64,000 nucleotides of DNA from Nematostella vectensis (taxonomy: Eukaryota > Cnidaria > Anthozoa > Actiniaria > Edwardsiidae): assembly GCF_932526225.1 (NCBI RefSeq), contig NC_064037.1, positions 2,170,001 to 2,234,000 on the forward strand. The letters are read 5' to 3'. A program made the translations under genes and the position numbers. The first letter of the stretch is position 1. Every line of letters starts with the position of its first letter. The notes under the pieces are model-generated. The model was not told the origin of the DNA and made no database searches. It saw only the letters and a program-made list of their open reading frames with translations. Positions 1 through 12,665 of this stretch are shown here, piece by piece.

Positions 1-168
1 CATAATGAGGCACGTTCAATCTCTCGAATAACTCGAATTTACCTCTAAGAGTTGAACCATTATTCGCTTCCTTTAGCTTTTCCCGTAGCCATTCCCCATT
101 AACTAGAACTTTTTCGCAAAAATACAACGCTGTTTTGATTGTAGTTTTGGTTCTTTATTATTCTTGAG
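1..168 (-). CDS. possible partial exon at the window edge
   Basis: A minus-strand frame is open from about position 168 to the window edge, roughly 56 codons. It reads as an ordinary mixed-composition peptide (for example ...ALYFCEKVLVNGEWLREKL...), unlike the repeat-derived frames next to it. An AG that could serve as acceptor lies near 168, but its polypyrimidine tract is poor. I do not recognise the family. It could be the 5' side of an exon that continues outside the window, or chance. Low confidence. Confidence 0.25.
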
Positions 169-349
169 TGAATTCCATCAAGCATATGAATACTAAGCGA
201 TATCCGTTCATGCAGAAGACGTCATATGTATGTGCAGCTAATCTGTACCAATCGACCCAGTTAACTTGAGCCCAACTCGCCTAACTAACTTGTTTCAGTA
301 TCTTAACAGAGTTTTAGGAAGCAAGGTTTTTTTATCCGGTTTTGAGGTA

Positions 350-2308
350 GTATAGATGCGTGACAAGCCAAGAAGTGACGTGTGTGACACAAGAAGAGGC
401 ATGCGTGACAAGCCAAGAAGTGACATGCGTGACAAGCCAAGAAGTGACATGCGTGACAAGCCAGGAATGACATGCGTGACAAGCCAAGAAGTGATATGCG
501 TGACAAGCCAAGAAGTGACATGCGTGACAAGCCAAGAAGTGATATGCGTGACAAGCCAAGAAGTGATATGCGTGACAAGCAAAGAAGTTATGTGCGTGAC
601 AAGCCAAGAAGTGATGTGCGTGACAAGCCAAGAAGTGATATACGTGACAAGCCAAGAAGTGATATGCGTGACAAGCCAAGAAGTGAAATGCGTGACAAGC
701 CAAGAAGTGATATGCGTGACAAGCCAAGAAGTGATATGCGTGACAAGCCAAGAAGTGATACGCGTGACAAGCCAAGAAGTGGTATGCGTGACAAGCCAAG
801 AAGTGATATGCGTGACAAGCCAGGAATGACATGCGTGACAAGCCAAGAAGTGATATGCGTACCAAGCCAAGAAGTGACATGCGTGACAAGCCAAGAAGTG
901 ATATACGTGACAAGCCAAGAAGTGTTATGCGTGACAAGCCAAGAAGTGATATGCGTGACAAGCCAAGAATGACACGCGTGACAAGTCAAGAATGACACGC
1001 GTGACAAGCCAAGAAGTGATATACGTGACAAGCCAAGAAGTGGTATGCGTGACAAGCCAAGAAGTGATATGCGTGACAAGCCAAGAATGACACGCGTGAC
1101 AAGCCAGGAATGACATGTGTGACAAGCCAAGAAGTGATATGCGTACCAAGCCAAGAAGTGACATGCGTGACAAGCCAAGAAGTGATATACGTGACAAGCC
1201 AAGAAGTGATATACGTGACAAGCCAAGAAGTGATATGCGTGACAAGCCAAGAAGCGAAATGCGTGACACGCCAAGAAGCGAAATGCGTGACACGCCAAGA
1301 AGTGACATGCGTGACAAGCCGAGAAGTGATATGCGTGACAAGCCAAGAAGTGAAATGCGTGACAAGCCAAGAAGTGATGTGCGTGAAAAGCCAAGAAGTG
1401 ATATACGTGACAAGCCATGAAGTTATATGCGTGACAAGCCAAGAAGTTATATGCGTGACAAGCCAAGAAGCGAAATGCGTGACAAGCCAAGAAGTGACAT
1501 GCGTGACAAGCCAAGAAGTGATATACGTGACAAGCCATGAAGTGATATGCGTGACAAGCCAAGAAGTTATATGCGTGACAAGCCAAGAAGCGAAATGCGT
1601 GACAAGCCAAGAAGTGATATGCGTGACAAGCCAAGAAGTGATATGCGTGACAAGCCAAGAAGTGAAATGCGTGACAAGCCAAGAAGTGATATGCGTGACA
1701 AGCCAAGAGATGATATGCGTGACAAGCCAAGAAGTGTTATGCGTGACAAGCCAAGAAGTGATATGCGTGACAAGCCAAGAATGACACGCGTGACAAGCCA
1801 AGAAGTGATATGCGTGACAAGCCAGGAATGATAAGCGTGACAAGCCAAGAAGTTATATGCGTGACAAGCCAAGAAGCGAAATGCGTGACAAGCCAAGAAG
1901 TGACATGCGTGACAAGCCAAGAAGTGATATGCGTGACAAGCCAAGAAGTGATATGCGTGACAAGCCAAGAAGTGATATGCGTGACAAGCCAAGAGATGAT
2001 ATGCGTGACAAGCCAAGAAGTGATACGCGTGACAAGCCAAGAAGTGGTATGCGTGACAAGCCAAGAAGTGATATGCGTGACAAGCCAGGAATGACATGCG
2101 TGACAAGCCAAGAAGTGATATGCGCACCAAGCCAAGAAGTGACATGCGTGACAAGCCAAGAAGTGATATACGTGACAAGCCAAGAAGTGTTATGCGTGAC
2201 AAGCCAAGAAGTGATATGCGTGACAAGCCAAGAATGACACGCGTGACAAGCCAAGAATGACACGCGTGACAAGCCAAGAAGTGATATGCGTGACAAGCCA
2301 AGAAATGC
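350..2308. repeat. 24-bp minisatellite array (about 80 units)
   Basis: Consensus unit is gatatgcgtgacaagccaag plus aagt, 24 bp, in head-to-tail copies with scattered substitutions and recurring variants (gaatgacatgcg, gataccgcgtg-like, gtaccaag). Because 24 is a multiple of three, long frames are open on both strands (8-residue repeats such as MRDKPRSD); these are artefacts of the period. No flanking exon was recognised. Confidence 0.95.
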
Positions 2309-3212
2309 CATGGACTTTCTTAGTAGAATGATTACAGCGTCAAAAAGCTACAGAAGAACACAACTATCTCACTAAAATGGCTACCTGGCTGTAGATAGCA
2401 TTCACACATTGGTTTCGACGTGCGTGACAAGCCAAGATAGATGCGTGACTGGGGATTTCTCGTGGAATGAGAAGCGCGCCAAAAACCTACAGGAAAACCC
2501 CGTGCGGTGACATTAAAAACAAGCTCATCGCAGCTTGCAACTTGCCGAATGCCGAGGATAGGTTCATAGATAACCACAGTCACGTCTTTGGCTAAAAAGT
2601 GAAGTGAAGTGAAATGCGTGACAAGCCAAGAAGTGATACGCGTGACAAGCCAAGAAGTGGTATGCGTGACAAGCCAAGAAGTGATATGCGTGACAAGCCA
2701 GGAATGACATGCGTGACAAGCCAAGAAGTGATATGCGTGCCAAGCCAAGAAGTGACATGCGTGACAAGCCAAGAAGTGATATACGTGACAAGCCAAGAAG
2801 TGTTATGCGTGACAAGCCAAGAAGTGATATGCGTGACAAGCCAATAATGATACGCGTGACAAGCAAAGAATGACACGCGTGACAAGCCAAGAAGTGATAT
2901 GCGTGACAAGCCAAGAAATGCCATGGAATTTCTTAGTAGAATGATTACAGCGTCAAAAAGCTACAGAAGAACACAACTATCTCACTAAAATGGCGACCTG
3001 GCTGTAGATAGCATTCACACATTGGTTTCGACGTGCGTGACAAGCCAAGATAGATGCGTGACTGGGGATTTCTCGTGGAATGAGAAGCGCGCCAAAAACC
3101 TGCAGGAAAACCCCGTGCGGTGACATTAAAAACAAGTTCATCGCAGCTTGCAACTTGCCGAATGCCGAGGATAGGTTTATAGATAACCACAGTCACGTCT
3201 TTGGCTAAAAAA
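2304..3212. repeat. duplicated block of unique sequence plus minisatellite
   Basis: A unique segment at about 2304-2600 (starting gaaatgccatggactttctt, ending cacgtctttggctaaaaa) recurs almost unchanged at about 2913-3210. Between the copies lie about 14 more 24-bp units (2600-2920) whose order of variants matches the end of the main array. The whole unit of about 610 bp (array tail plus unique part) therefore appears twice in tandem. The differences seen are single bases, so the duplication looks recent. Confidence 0.9.
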
Positions 3213-5089
3213 GAACAGTCTCTGAGGATAAACTATTCAAATATCATCGGAGCTCTATGTTCATTTGAGTGTACTTTGAATTATTTGGTATTGTCTCTTT
3301 TTTAACTTGATATGGTTCATGTCGATAATGATCTGAAACAAGAGCTAAAAGGATTTTTCGAGACGAACAAAGCTATTAACTAAGGTGCTTCATTTGGAAT
3401 CGCGTGTCATGTCGTCAATAGAAAGACTAATTTAAAAACAAAGCATTAGATAATCGTATTCCAGTTATCTTAAACGGCTGAGCTGAGCTACAACTATTAA
3501 ACGAATCTATTCTGTGCGACGAACCCAGAACTTTGATCCTTATAAATCTAGTGAGATCCGCAATAGATATCACCTGTGTTCGTGCTGTGAGCAATTCAGT
3601 CATGCCAGTATTAAGGACATAAGAGAAAGGTCAAATAACTGCAAATACTAGCTACACTCCATCCAAAGAACACCGTACATTGGAAACAATCCATCTATCA
3701 CTACCAGTACCAATTACAGCTATGGTGTTGATATTATCGCTACAAAGTACACTATAATTTCCCGTCTATTTACGCCTTGATCAAGCGGCTTATCAATTGA
3801 AAGAGTGACGAGATTTCTAAGTTAAGTTCTTCTACAGCCTCGCGTGACTTGAGACAAAACAAAACGTTCTCAAGATGATGAGACGTTACAGGTAAGGCCT
3901 AATTAATAAGAACAAATTAAATATACCTCTTTCTGACAAGCTTTGAAGCAGTTAGGCCAAAGGTGATGTCACCTGAAAAACAAAAAGAACCAATAAGCCC
4001 GACTGATATAAAAACAATAAGCAATAGTATTTGTTAAAACAACCATAAAAAAGCTTAAAGAATAAGCATGGATAATCACCTTGTTGGCTGGCTCCTAAGA
4101 TGTATCAACCTCTCTGTAAGCTGAGGTTTTAGAAGTGGACTTACCAACTCTCTCGCGCACTGCTTTCTAACCGTGCGGCTGGTCCCTTGCCCGCTCTCGG
4201 TTTACAAGGCGCGGATTAACGCATTCAATTGCAACACGATCTTCAGGTCTTACACATGTCAAACTTGTCGGCGCAGCAAGGCACCAAGCATGAGAAAAGG
4301 GAGGGGAGGGGGAGGAGAGGGGGAGGGAAGAAAAAGGAGCGAGAAGATGTCTTCTGCGTACTGTTGGTTTTGTTGGGTTACGAGACAGTTTTATCAAACG
4401 ACACCTTAGTTTGGCTGGTTGTTCGATAAGTCGGCCGCGCCATCACTGGGTAAGCGTTCACCCCCGTTCTTCAGATAAAATGTTACAATTTATAACTTGG
4501 AAAACAAATTATTCTAGTAGAAACGACATCAAACTTACTTGCAGGTACCTTTATTTGAATGCTATTATTATACATTTATAATATTGGCATCTTTATATAT
4601 ACAATCTACTCAAACTGTGATGGAAAGGTCGATTATCTTGCATGTTCAGGAAACAAATGTTTTCCTAGGAACTAGCATAACGTGTGTCTCCGCCCTTAGT
4701 GGGTGGTATTTCAGACTTACACTAAGGACGGCTGTGCAGAAACCTTATCAGTCGTAAAGGAATGGCGAAGAGGCTCTTCTAGTAAACAAGAAACATACAG
4801 AGAAACCTCATGTGATAACGAAACACAATTGTCTGAGTTGTGAAGCTTTCCGCCGCGTCAGTTGGTCGCTTCGCTCCCTCGTTTACCCCAGTTCTCACAC
4901 ATGACATGTCAAACCTTAGAAAAGGAGATTTATGGGAATCATTCATCTGCCAGGCCAGGCTGCTCCCCCTTTGTACATTTTATGTTCAAAGATCCTCCCT
5001 TTTTGCAAATTTTCAGCCCCCCCCCCCCTCCCCCTTTCCCACTCATCCTCCCTCTTCTAAATAATGAAGGGTCTTTTAGCTTATGACCA
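3213..5089. other. no gene recognised
   Basis: AT-rich non-coding DNA. A purine-rich stretch at 4292-4345 and a C-rich run near 5017-5035 are the only compositional features. The short frames here show no family resemblance and no convincing splice context. Confidence 0.6.
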
Positions 5090-8000
5090 TTATTGAGAGC
5101 CAGGGAAATTAACCGGTCTCATCTTCATCTCACTGTGCTTCAAATTCACAGTCCAAGTATTCCAGGCGATGCCATGGCCACTGTGAAGGTGGTAAGGCCC
5201 GTTCAAGCTGGAGTCGAAGCAGGATATAAACCACCACGCTGCATGATACGTAACTGCGCAGTTTCTACTATTTGCATCGTTGTCACGGTCCTTAGTCGAG
5301 AAGGGACGCCCATGATGCTTCTTCATCGCATCACCGGCATCTCCTGTGATGCAAACATCGTTTATCAGCAGCTCTATCTAGCCTACCTGTAGGCTTTGAT
5401 AGTCGAAAACCGGCACGAAAATCCCCGAAAACACGGAGTTCGCATAACCAGGCCGCCATCTTGGATAACGCGCTCAGCAAAAATGCGCATTTTTTCTCCC
5501 CCTCCCCCTGCGGAGCGCGTTATCCAAGATGGCGGCCGGGTTATGCGAACTCCGTGTTTTCGGGGTTTTTCGTGCCGGTTTTCGACTATCAAAGCCTACA
5601 GGTAGGTTACAGCTCTATCCTATAGGAGACATTCAGAACTGCTATTTTATTCTTGATTATGATGGAGGCATCCTAGAAACAGGCCCGTAGGGGGTTGGGG
5701 TGGGAGTTGTTCGGTATAGGGGAGCGCCTAGCCTGCTTGCAGGCGGTGCTCGGTTATCATCGCGGAAACCCCTCTCCGTTCGATGATCGGGCGCCATATT
5801 GTATTCTAAGCCGCACTCATCGCGGAAAACCCTGAATACCGGCGCCCGATCATCGAACGGAGAGGGTTTTCCGCGATAATAACCGAGCACCGCCTGCAAG
5901 CAGGCTAGGGAGCGCCTATTTTGTTTTGTTTCTTTTTCAAGTGCGTATTATAAAACACAAAAACCAATTAATAAGCTAAGGCTTTTACAATTTTAAATTT
6001 GGGCTTATTTGGACTTTTTGAGCTTTAAAAACGCACCTTCTTCATCCACTTCAGAAGTAGTCTCCCTCGCAGGCGTTCTGGACTAGTCACGCCCGGCGGG
6101 GAACTCCAGTAACTGTTAATGGAGCGATGCCTAGAGTGACGAGACCAGAACGGCTGCGAGGAAGAATACTTTACAACCCGACCATAGTCTGAATTATCCT
6201 TGATACATATTGTAACAAGCACGAAAAGCTTTAAAGTTACAACTGAATTCACCTGAATAGCTCCCGAGGCGAAGAGTATATTTGTTGTCCTCATCGGACA
6301 CGGCAAAGTAGCTGTACTTAGCGTGCTTGGTGGCCATGTCCGAGTTTGTCATTTCTACACGGAGACTCGTATTCTCGGTCTGATGTGTCAACAAATGGAT
6401 CTTGTCCAAACCGAGCCAGAACTCTCCAGTCTCAATGCCGAAGCCCTGCTTGTAGTCAGCCCAGCCGAGATAGAAGTCCACGGACCCATCTAGTCTTCTC
6501 TGAAACACGGTCCATCCCCCGCCATCTGTTGTCTGGTCACAGTACACCTAAACGATGAGAAAGAGTGAGTGAAGATGAGTGTCAAAGATCTCGTAAAATC
6601 AATGTATACATGTTATGTATACATTAATATACACACCAATGTACATTATCACCTTGAAGTCTTCGACTCTGGTAATGGCCCCCCTATTCACACTATCCCT
6701 GTTATCTTACACTGAACGAGGGTGAGCCATTGGATCGTTGGGGTGGGTGGTGGGGGGGGGGGGGAAATAGCTGAAAATATATTTTTTTTGCAAGAAAAAT
6801 GCCAAAAAAAAACACGATTAATCAGCTTGGTAAGAGATTTTTTTCTATAGCAAATCCTAATAACCCCTTCCTCTCGACCCCTCCCCCTCAAATATCAAGT
6901 GGTTCGAATTGTTCCCCCTTAAAGCTCGTAAACACAGCCCTAACCTTGAAGGCGTCGAATTCTCCTTCTGGGTGAATTGTGTATACACCGTTACTCTTTC
7001 CTCCAAACTTCAGCACATCTGCACAGTTCTTCGGACCTTTTATACCTATTTAGCAAAATGACTTTCATCACTATACAATATATTCTTTGCAATTACTCTC
7101 GATAGTTACTAAACGGAATTCTGCGGTCAACAGCATTTTTCTGATTTCAATTGAGCTTGAAATGTTTAGGCCTGCTTTGTTTCATACTGATATGTACAAG
7201 TTGGAGATTTTCCCTTGTTATAGGCAAACCCGAATTATCTTTATTTTTCATTTGGTTCATTTTAACTGATTCATTCCTGTGTCCAAGTATAAAAGGCGAA
7301 GCCCACGCACAGTTGTCAGTGTTCGTTGTAGCGATAACAACTCTCTGTATCCACCAAACACTAAATAACTTTCCTTTTCTTCAAGAGATGGCTTCAAGAG
7401 ATGGAATAAGCCAGAGTTTAAGAAAAGACGCGGGGAGACTGGGTCGAATCGATCGAATTGGACCAAATGAACGATTTTGACGAAGAGATTGTATGGCGGT
7501 CTTGGAGAAAAATCCTCTACAAAGCCGTCGCACAAGATATGGGAAAATCAATCACATTCATGTGTTGAACAGTCATTGTTTTACCTTTCGACCGCGTTTT
7601 GTTATGAAATGAGAGAATGAGAAATTTTTTTACGGATAGATTTACTACGTACAGTGAGCTGATTTGGTCGACTTCCGCTCGCAAAACACCGATGAAAACA
7701 CGCAACAACAATTAACTTTGGAACCTCAGATAAAAAGAAAATAATTTTTGTCCAAGAAATTCAAGTAATATTTTTGCTAAACATCTAAGAACAATATTGA
7801 TTTGAATTTTACGGGATAAAATTTCAAACGGCATTTCTACCGATACATTGTATACTCCGGTTCGGAGTGCGCAGATAAACTCCCCTTCCCTTGAGCCGCT
7901 TCGCAGGCTACGGATAAACTTTTACAGTATTTGAGTAAAGGAATGACTCAGGGTACTCAGAAAATCGCTCCGTAGAAATACCTTTTGCGCCTTATTCATC

Positions 8001-9893
8001 CCAAATTGCCCCCTATACGAAGTGCAATAAAGTCCTCACGTGTGGCAATGAATGATTTCACCATAAGGATTTTTCTCCAAGACCGCAATACAAACTCTTG
8101 GTCCGAAAGAGCCCAGTCCCTCACGGCATTTCTTTATATACTAAAACACTTATACCATTTCCATTTCGGCGGATAGAAGCTTTAAAAATATCTAAACCAG
8201 GTTGTGTGATACTTAGATAAAAATAGTTTCATAAATTTTACGAGTTTAGAGCGAGATAAGTTGTTTGTCTTTTAATTTTTCATCGATAGTAACTCATTGA
8301 TATGCTTAGTTCAAATACTTTCTTTAATGAATGAAAAGAGGAAAAAAAAATTTCGTTTTATTTCATTTATAGAGCCTGGGTTTTTTAAAGAAAAAGATAC
8401 GTTACTTTGTCAACATTAACATTTTGAAACAACTATATTATTCACTTGTTTTCCCCCATATAACTTACGGGATTTTAGTATGGGGCAACACCTATAGTAC
8501 AAAACTAAAACCTCTCTTTATAATGCAAAAACGTGCGATACGAATTATGACTTTTTCTAAATTCGATGCCCCATCTTCCCCCATCTTCAAAAAACTAGGA
8601 CTTCTCAAGGTTAAAGATATAGTTTACTTCCACACAGCCCTATTTATGTACCAATACCACTCTGGAACTCTCCCCACAACTTTTGACTCTTTCTTTCATA
8701 TAATTTCCCACAAATACAACACCCGACTTTCTGCCAAATCTAGTTACACCCTACCTAAAGCACGCACCAACTACGTGAAATTCAACATCCGATTTAGAGG
8801 TGTACAAATTTGGAACGAACTCACCAAAAATGACAAAGACCTAAATATGAAATCCTTCAAAAAAAAAAATTATCAGACGACATGGTCGCCACCTATTAAC
8901 CCACTCACATCTTCACCTGTAACCAATACTATCACCTAATTCTTGGCCATATATTCCTTCCTTCCTTTTGTCTTTTACTGTTTCCGCTCTGCTTGTACCA
9001 GCTTGTATTCTTGTCGTATCCTTGTTGTATCCTTGTCGTGTCTCTATATCTGTGTTTTTCTCGTACGTTCTTGCTTATGCACACAGCCTCCAGATCTCCA
9101 AACTAGGATTTTTCCCTAACATTTAAGTGCACCCTAGCCCGTTTGGCTCTCAAGCTATTCTAGGGTGCCCGCACCGAAGCATTGCCCCCCCTTGGTATGC
9201 AACTCTAGGTTGTTGTTTTTTTCTCCTCTCCCTCTCAATATATATATGAATATAAAAAGAAAAAAAAGAAAAAGACCGAGTAATATTATATCTCTATTGA
9301 AAAAAAAACAACCTATGCAACACTTAATTTTGTGTGCAAATAAAAGATGTTACTATTACTATTTTAAGAACAGCTGCGCGGGACATCAAAAGCTAGACGC
9401 TAACAAAATTACCATATCGCTCATTATATTCTAGTACTACCGTTTTATACTAAAAACATACAAATAGTCTTGTTTTCGAATTTCGATGGTAAAATCTACC
9501 TTGGTAATATTTTTTTTTACTACGGCCCTGTGATAATGCGTGAATTTGTATGTCTTTAGAAATTCTTCACTGACACGGGTTATGACACCTACCCTCACGA
9601 ATGTTGGCGTAGATCGCGTTCCTGTCTCCCTTCACTTTTTCTGGATACATGGTCTTGGTGGCGTTATTCAGGTCACACTTGTTTTCCAACTTCCAGTAGT
9701 TGACGCTAAGACACTTTTCATCTTCATCACACTTGACGTTGCATTCGCCGAGGTTTGCTACGTCAACCGTCTTGTACGCTGAGTCTACTAAAGCCGTGTT
9801 GGGCTCTGAGTATTGGGCACACTGCCCTGAGGCTGAACGGTGTAGGTAGATTCCCCAAAGGAGAACGGTGGTTAGATAGGCGACAGGAGACAT
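5090..9893 (-). CDS. secreted PAN/apple plus fibrinogen-related domain protein (4 exons)
   Basis: Coding exons in transcription order: 9893-9593, 7045-6945, 6547-6253, 5343-5090; phases agree at every junction and give about 316 aa. Exon 1 holds a signal peptide (residues 1-23, hydrophobic YLTTVLLWGIYL) and a PAN/apple-like module with six cysteines. Exons 2-4 form a complete fibrinogen C-terminal domain from NCADVLKFGG, through DGGGWTVFQRRLDGSVDF, to the C-terminal block with the calcium-loop motif DRDND, then NCAVTYHAAWWFISC and MKMRP near the end. Family members (ficolins, tachylectin 5, other FReD lectins) are extracellular and usually bind acetylated sugars in innate recognition; binding here is inferred. 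The start is the first ATG before the signal peptide. A mid-size additional exon in the 2.5-kb intron 1 is possible but not required by phase. Confidence 0.85.
5379..5609. mobile_element. foldback/MITE-like element A
   Basis: Long imperfect palindrome: the arm starting tagcctacctgtaggctttg (5379 on) is the reverse complement of the arm ending at 5609, about 100 bp each with a short G/C-rich loop. It is flanked by the 10-bp direct repeat cagctctatc at 5369-5378 and 5610-5619, a typical target-site duplication. A TSD of this length suits Mutator-like or related DNA transposons. It is non-autonomous, with no transposase. It lies about 35 bp from the last exon of the lectin gene, within intron 3. 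Confidence 0.85.
5730..5908. mobile_element. foldback/MITE-like element B
   Basis: Second palindrome with arms of about 70 bp (agcctgcttgcaggcggtgc at the left end) around a loop of about 40 bp. The direct repeat ggagcgcct flanks it at 5721-5729 and 5909-5917. Its ends resemble those of element A (pattern tagcctRcYtgYaggc), so both probably belong to one superfamily. It also lies in intron 3 of the lectin gene. Confidence 0.82.
8414..9362 (+). mobile_element. 5'-truncated non-LTR retrotransposon (RT C-terminal part)
   Basis: The frame 8424-8939 encodes the region downstream of the reverse-transcriptase core (YSLVFPHITYGILVWGNTY, then QKRAIRIMTFSKFD and YNTRLSAKSSY). About 420 bp of 3' UTR follow, ending in a short (ttacta)n tail near 9345-9362. 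The RT core and endonuclease are missing, as expected of a 5'-truncated copy. It resembles the element at 60968-62582. It sits in intron 1 of the lectin gene, opposite in strand. Confidence 0.82.
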
Positions 9894-11638
9894 GCCAAAA
9901 AACTTAACTCTTCTCTAAAATGATTTCTGGCAAACACACCTATTTTGTTCACTGGATATTTCGTTAATTATTAATTAACGCGCAAGCTGTGAAAAATAAT
10001 AATTTCTTTAACTGCACACACAAACGGGTATTATTCTAGTTAGTGCGCTCGTTACTAGGGTAACTAATTATGCAGACATCCACGACTTGTTCTAATGAAA
10101 CATTTCGAGCAAATAGAATCCGTTTCAAGAAAATGTAAAAATTATAATACAGAAAATGATCCAATAAACGCCCCCTATGTAAGCTCCTTATTCGATTTTT
10201 ACCGCAAATACGATGGCGATATCAAAGAATTATTTGGTAAGTATGACGACTTATGATCCGATTTTTTACGGGGTTTGCTTATCATGGCTTTCGAAGTTTG
10301 TCATTTGATAATAAAAGAACTCGGATAATCAAACTAGCCCCACCCTCACCTAAGGGCAAAGCGAAAGGTATTCAAACAGCCCAAATCCTATTGCCTGACG
10401 TTTTTTGTAAGGCTTTGTTTATAAATGCAACTGAGCGAAATAACTTTATGAAGGGAAGACAAAGACCAAATTCCTAAAATGACGGGTAAATAATAAGCAT
10501 TCAATAGATCTCTGTGTTATTTGATGAGACTTGTATGAGACTGTATAAAGGGAAATGAATAAAATCAATCCAAATAATCTCATTTCTCTGTCCCGCTTCT
10601 CGGCCCTTCTAATATCACACAAAAAATTGTTATTTTTTATTCCATACTGGGTTTGCAGTATTTTATATGTTTCCACAGTAATGTCCAGTCCAGAACTACT
10701 ATGATTGCAAATCATTGCACAAGAAATAAGACAAAATTGATTGCTACATGATTTTTAACCAAGTCTAACACAGTCATGAAGGAGACACACAAATTCTTTA
10801 GAAATCAGTGGGCTCCAGTGAATACTGCAGTGTACTTAAATGCAGAAGCTATTGTTAGGGAGAAGCAGGAGATCATAAATTCTGTATAGTTCACTAAATG
10901 TTAATACATGAGCAGTAATCTTTTCAGTAGCTATTATCATGGCCACCACTTAGACCCAAATAGCTTACTGGTTATGTACAGGAATGCAGCTCGGGGTGAG
11001 CACACGGGTTGTGCCCCTCCCACTCAACCCCCAAAAGCAGCCTTTTCTAAAATATACTTATTTTCCATTATATTTATGACTGCACATCCCATCCACAGCT
11101 AATCAGATTGTTTTTTTTTATGGTTTTTAGACTTCACCTTTCCTTTTCTAGACATACAATGCCTTCAATTAAAAAAATTCTTTTGTTTAATAAAATAAGA
11201 CTACAAGCTATTTGTTTTTGTTCTATTTATAAAACAAACAGAGAAACCACGAAACAAAGGGTTAGTGATCAGCCAAGACAGTGGCTGCAAAGAAAAGGGT
11301 TTTTTTCATAAACCTGGCTTATTGATAATGTGTGAGCTGCCCCACACAAATCTAAAAGAATATAGATTTAACCCTTGCAATTAAATGACCCACCAATCTA
11401 TGAGCTCAAGCATTTCAATACTCCACGAGAACTTCTAGTAATTAACTAATAAAGGCTCCCCTCTATTTAATGCCCTCACCTACCCTCCCTCCCAGCTTAA
11501 AAACAAACATCATAGGAATTCCGGTAATAAAAATTCATGTAGATAATCTTAGTATCGAAATCCACGAAAATGACAGACAGTGGCCATGCCAGACAGTAAC
11601 CAAAATGCCATATGAACAAGGTTTGTTTTAAATAAAAC
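9894..11638. other. intergenic, no gene recognised
   Basis: Upstream flank of the lectin gene and then AT-rich sequence. A palindromic ttaattattaattaa lies at about 9964-9978. I found no convincing coding exon, RNA gene or repeat family. Confidence 0.5.
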
Positions 11639-12665
11639 ATGTCTCGAAAAGTATCCAACTACAACTATTTGGCGCATCGATCTCGCAAAGCCTCAAATGA
11701 TATTTCCCGGCATGACCTTACTCTCGGTTAGTAAGTAGTTATTAATCACGTGTGGAGCTTGCCATGCGCACTAGCACCGCATACATGTAGTGTGTTGCCA
11801 CTGTAGTCATTAGCAACCATATAAACATTCGTAGTTCACGGCAGCCCAAGGGTAACTGGTCGGAGCACAAATGTTGGTAGGTCACTCCTCGTACACCCAT
11901 TGGATATATCCTTATAAGGCAATCTTGAAATGGGTTTCAATGGTTTTATTTTTGGATTTCCCTAGGGCTTGCAGACATAGACTCGCATAAAAAAGGTGAG
12001 GAACAAGTTGAATTCAGCTGTGTGAAGACGGTTGTAACAGCGCAAATAGACGCTTAACCTTTACCCCACAAGTCTTCAAGTCATTGTTATAAGCTTAATC
12101 ATCTAGAGGAAGGGATGTCTGAGATTTGATCGAGAAGTATGTCATTTTGCGGCCGAGGGCAAAAAGGGGGGGGGGGGGGGTATTTGCACGCCTCCTAGGG
12201 GAACTGATAATGTCCAAACAATTTTGAAGTACCGACAGGGCTTATGTGTTACTAGGTTTGATTGCCGACAGGGCTTATGTGTTACTAGGTTTGATTGCCG
12301 ACATAGCTTATGTGTTACTAGGTTTGATTGCCGACAGGGCTTATGTGTTACTAGGTTTGATTGTCGACATGGCTTATGTGTTACTAGGTTTGATCGCCGA
12401 CAGGGCTTATGTGTTACTAGGTTTGATTGCCGACATGGCTTATGGGTTACTAGGTTTGATTGCCCGTAAGCAGGTGAGTCGGAAGGAAAAACACACATTT
12501 CAGAGTGCTCCGCGGATCATGAACTTCGTCACGAAATCTGGTCCTCTGAGTACCGACGGGCGTGTATTGTGTTTTGAATATCTACGAGAGGCATGCGATG
12601 CGCGTCAAGCTAGTAGCGTCTCACTGTCGCCCTCGGCCTGTTATTTGAAGCCTAGGCGCGACTAG
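11639..12665 (+). CDS. small 109-aa protein, three exons, not recognised
   Basis: Proposed exons: 11639-11726 (ATG start, donor gttagt), 11966-11995 (acceptor ttccctag, donor gtgagg), 12454-12665 (acceptor gttactag, stop TAG). The phases (1, 1) join to a basic, hydrophilic protein beginning MSRKVSNYNYLAHRSRKASN and ending CYLKPRRD. There is no signal peptide or membrane segment. An AATAAA lies at 12891-12896. The acceptor of exon 3 is the last copy of a 33-bp tandem array. I do not recognise the family. The model rests on splice motifs and phase alone, so exon 2 (30 nt) needs transcript support. Confidence 0.42.
12168..12181. repeat. oligo-G tract
   Basis: Run of about 14 G. Similar G or C runs occur at about 6752, 14768, 15943, 24440, 38586 and 44347. 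Confidence 0.8.
12225..12470. repeat. 33-bp tandem array carrying repeated 3' splice sites
   Basis: About seven units of gttactaggtttgattgccg plus acagggcttatgt (33 bp). Every unit includes ttactag followed by gtttgattgcc, the acceptor and first bases of the proposed third exon of the small gene at 11639-12665. The last unit continues into that exon. Confidence 0.9.

Noticed and set aside
295-2301. Many long frames on both strands (up to 380 codons) in the first 2.3 kb
   Set aside because: They are 8-residue repetitions caused by a 24-bp period; all frames stay open together, with no start or splice context.
7257-7535. TATA-like tataaaagg at about 7288 with following frames
   Set aside because: Lies inside intron 1 of the lectin gene on the other strand; no coding exon with family resemblance follows.
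12454-12510. Short intron between gtgagt at 12474 and atttcag at 12502
   Set aside because: Would be only about 30 bp, too short for a normal animal intron, and the frame is open through it.
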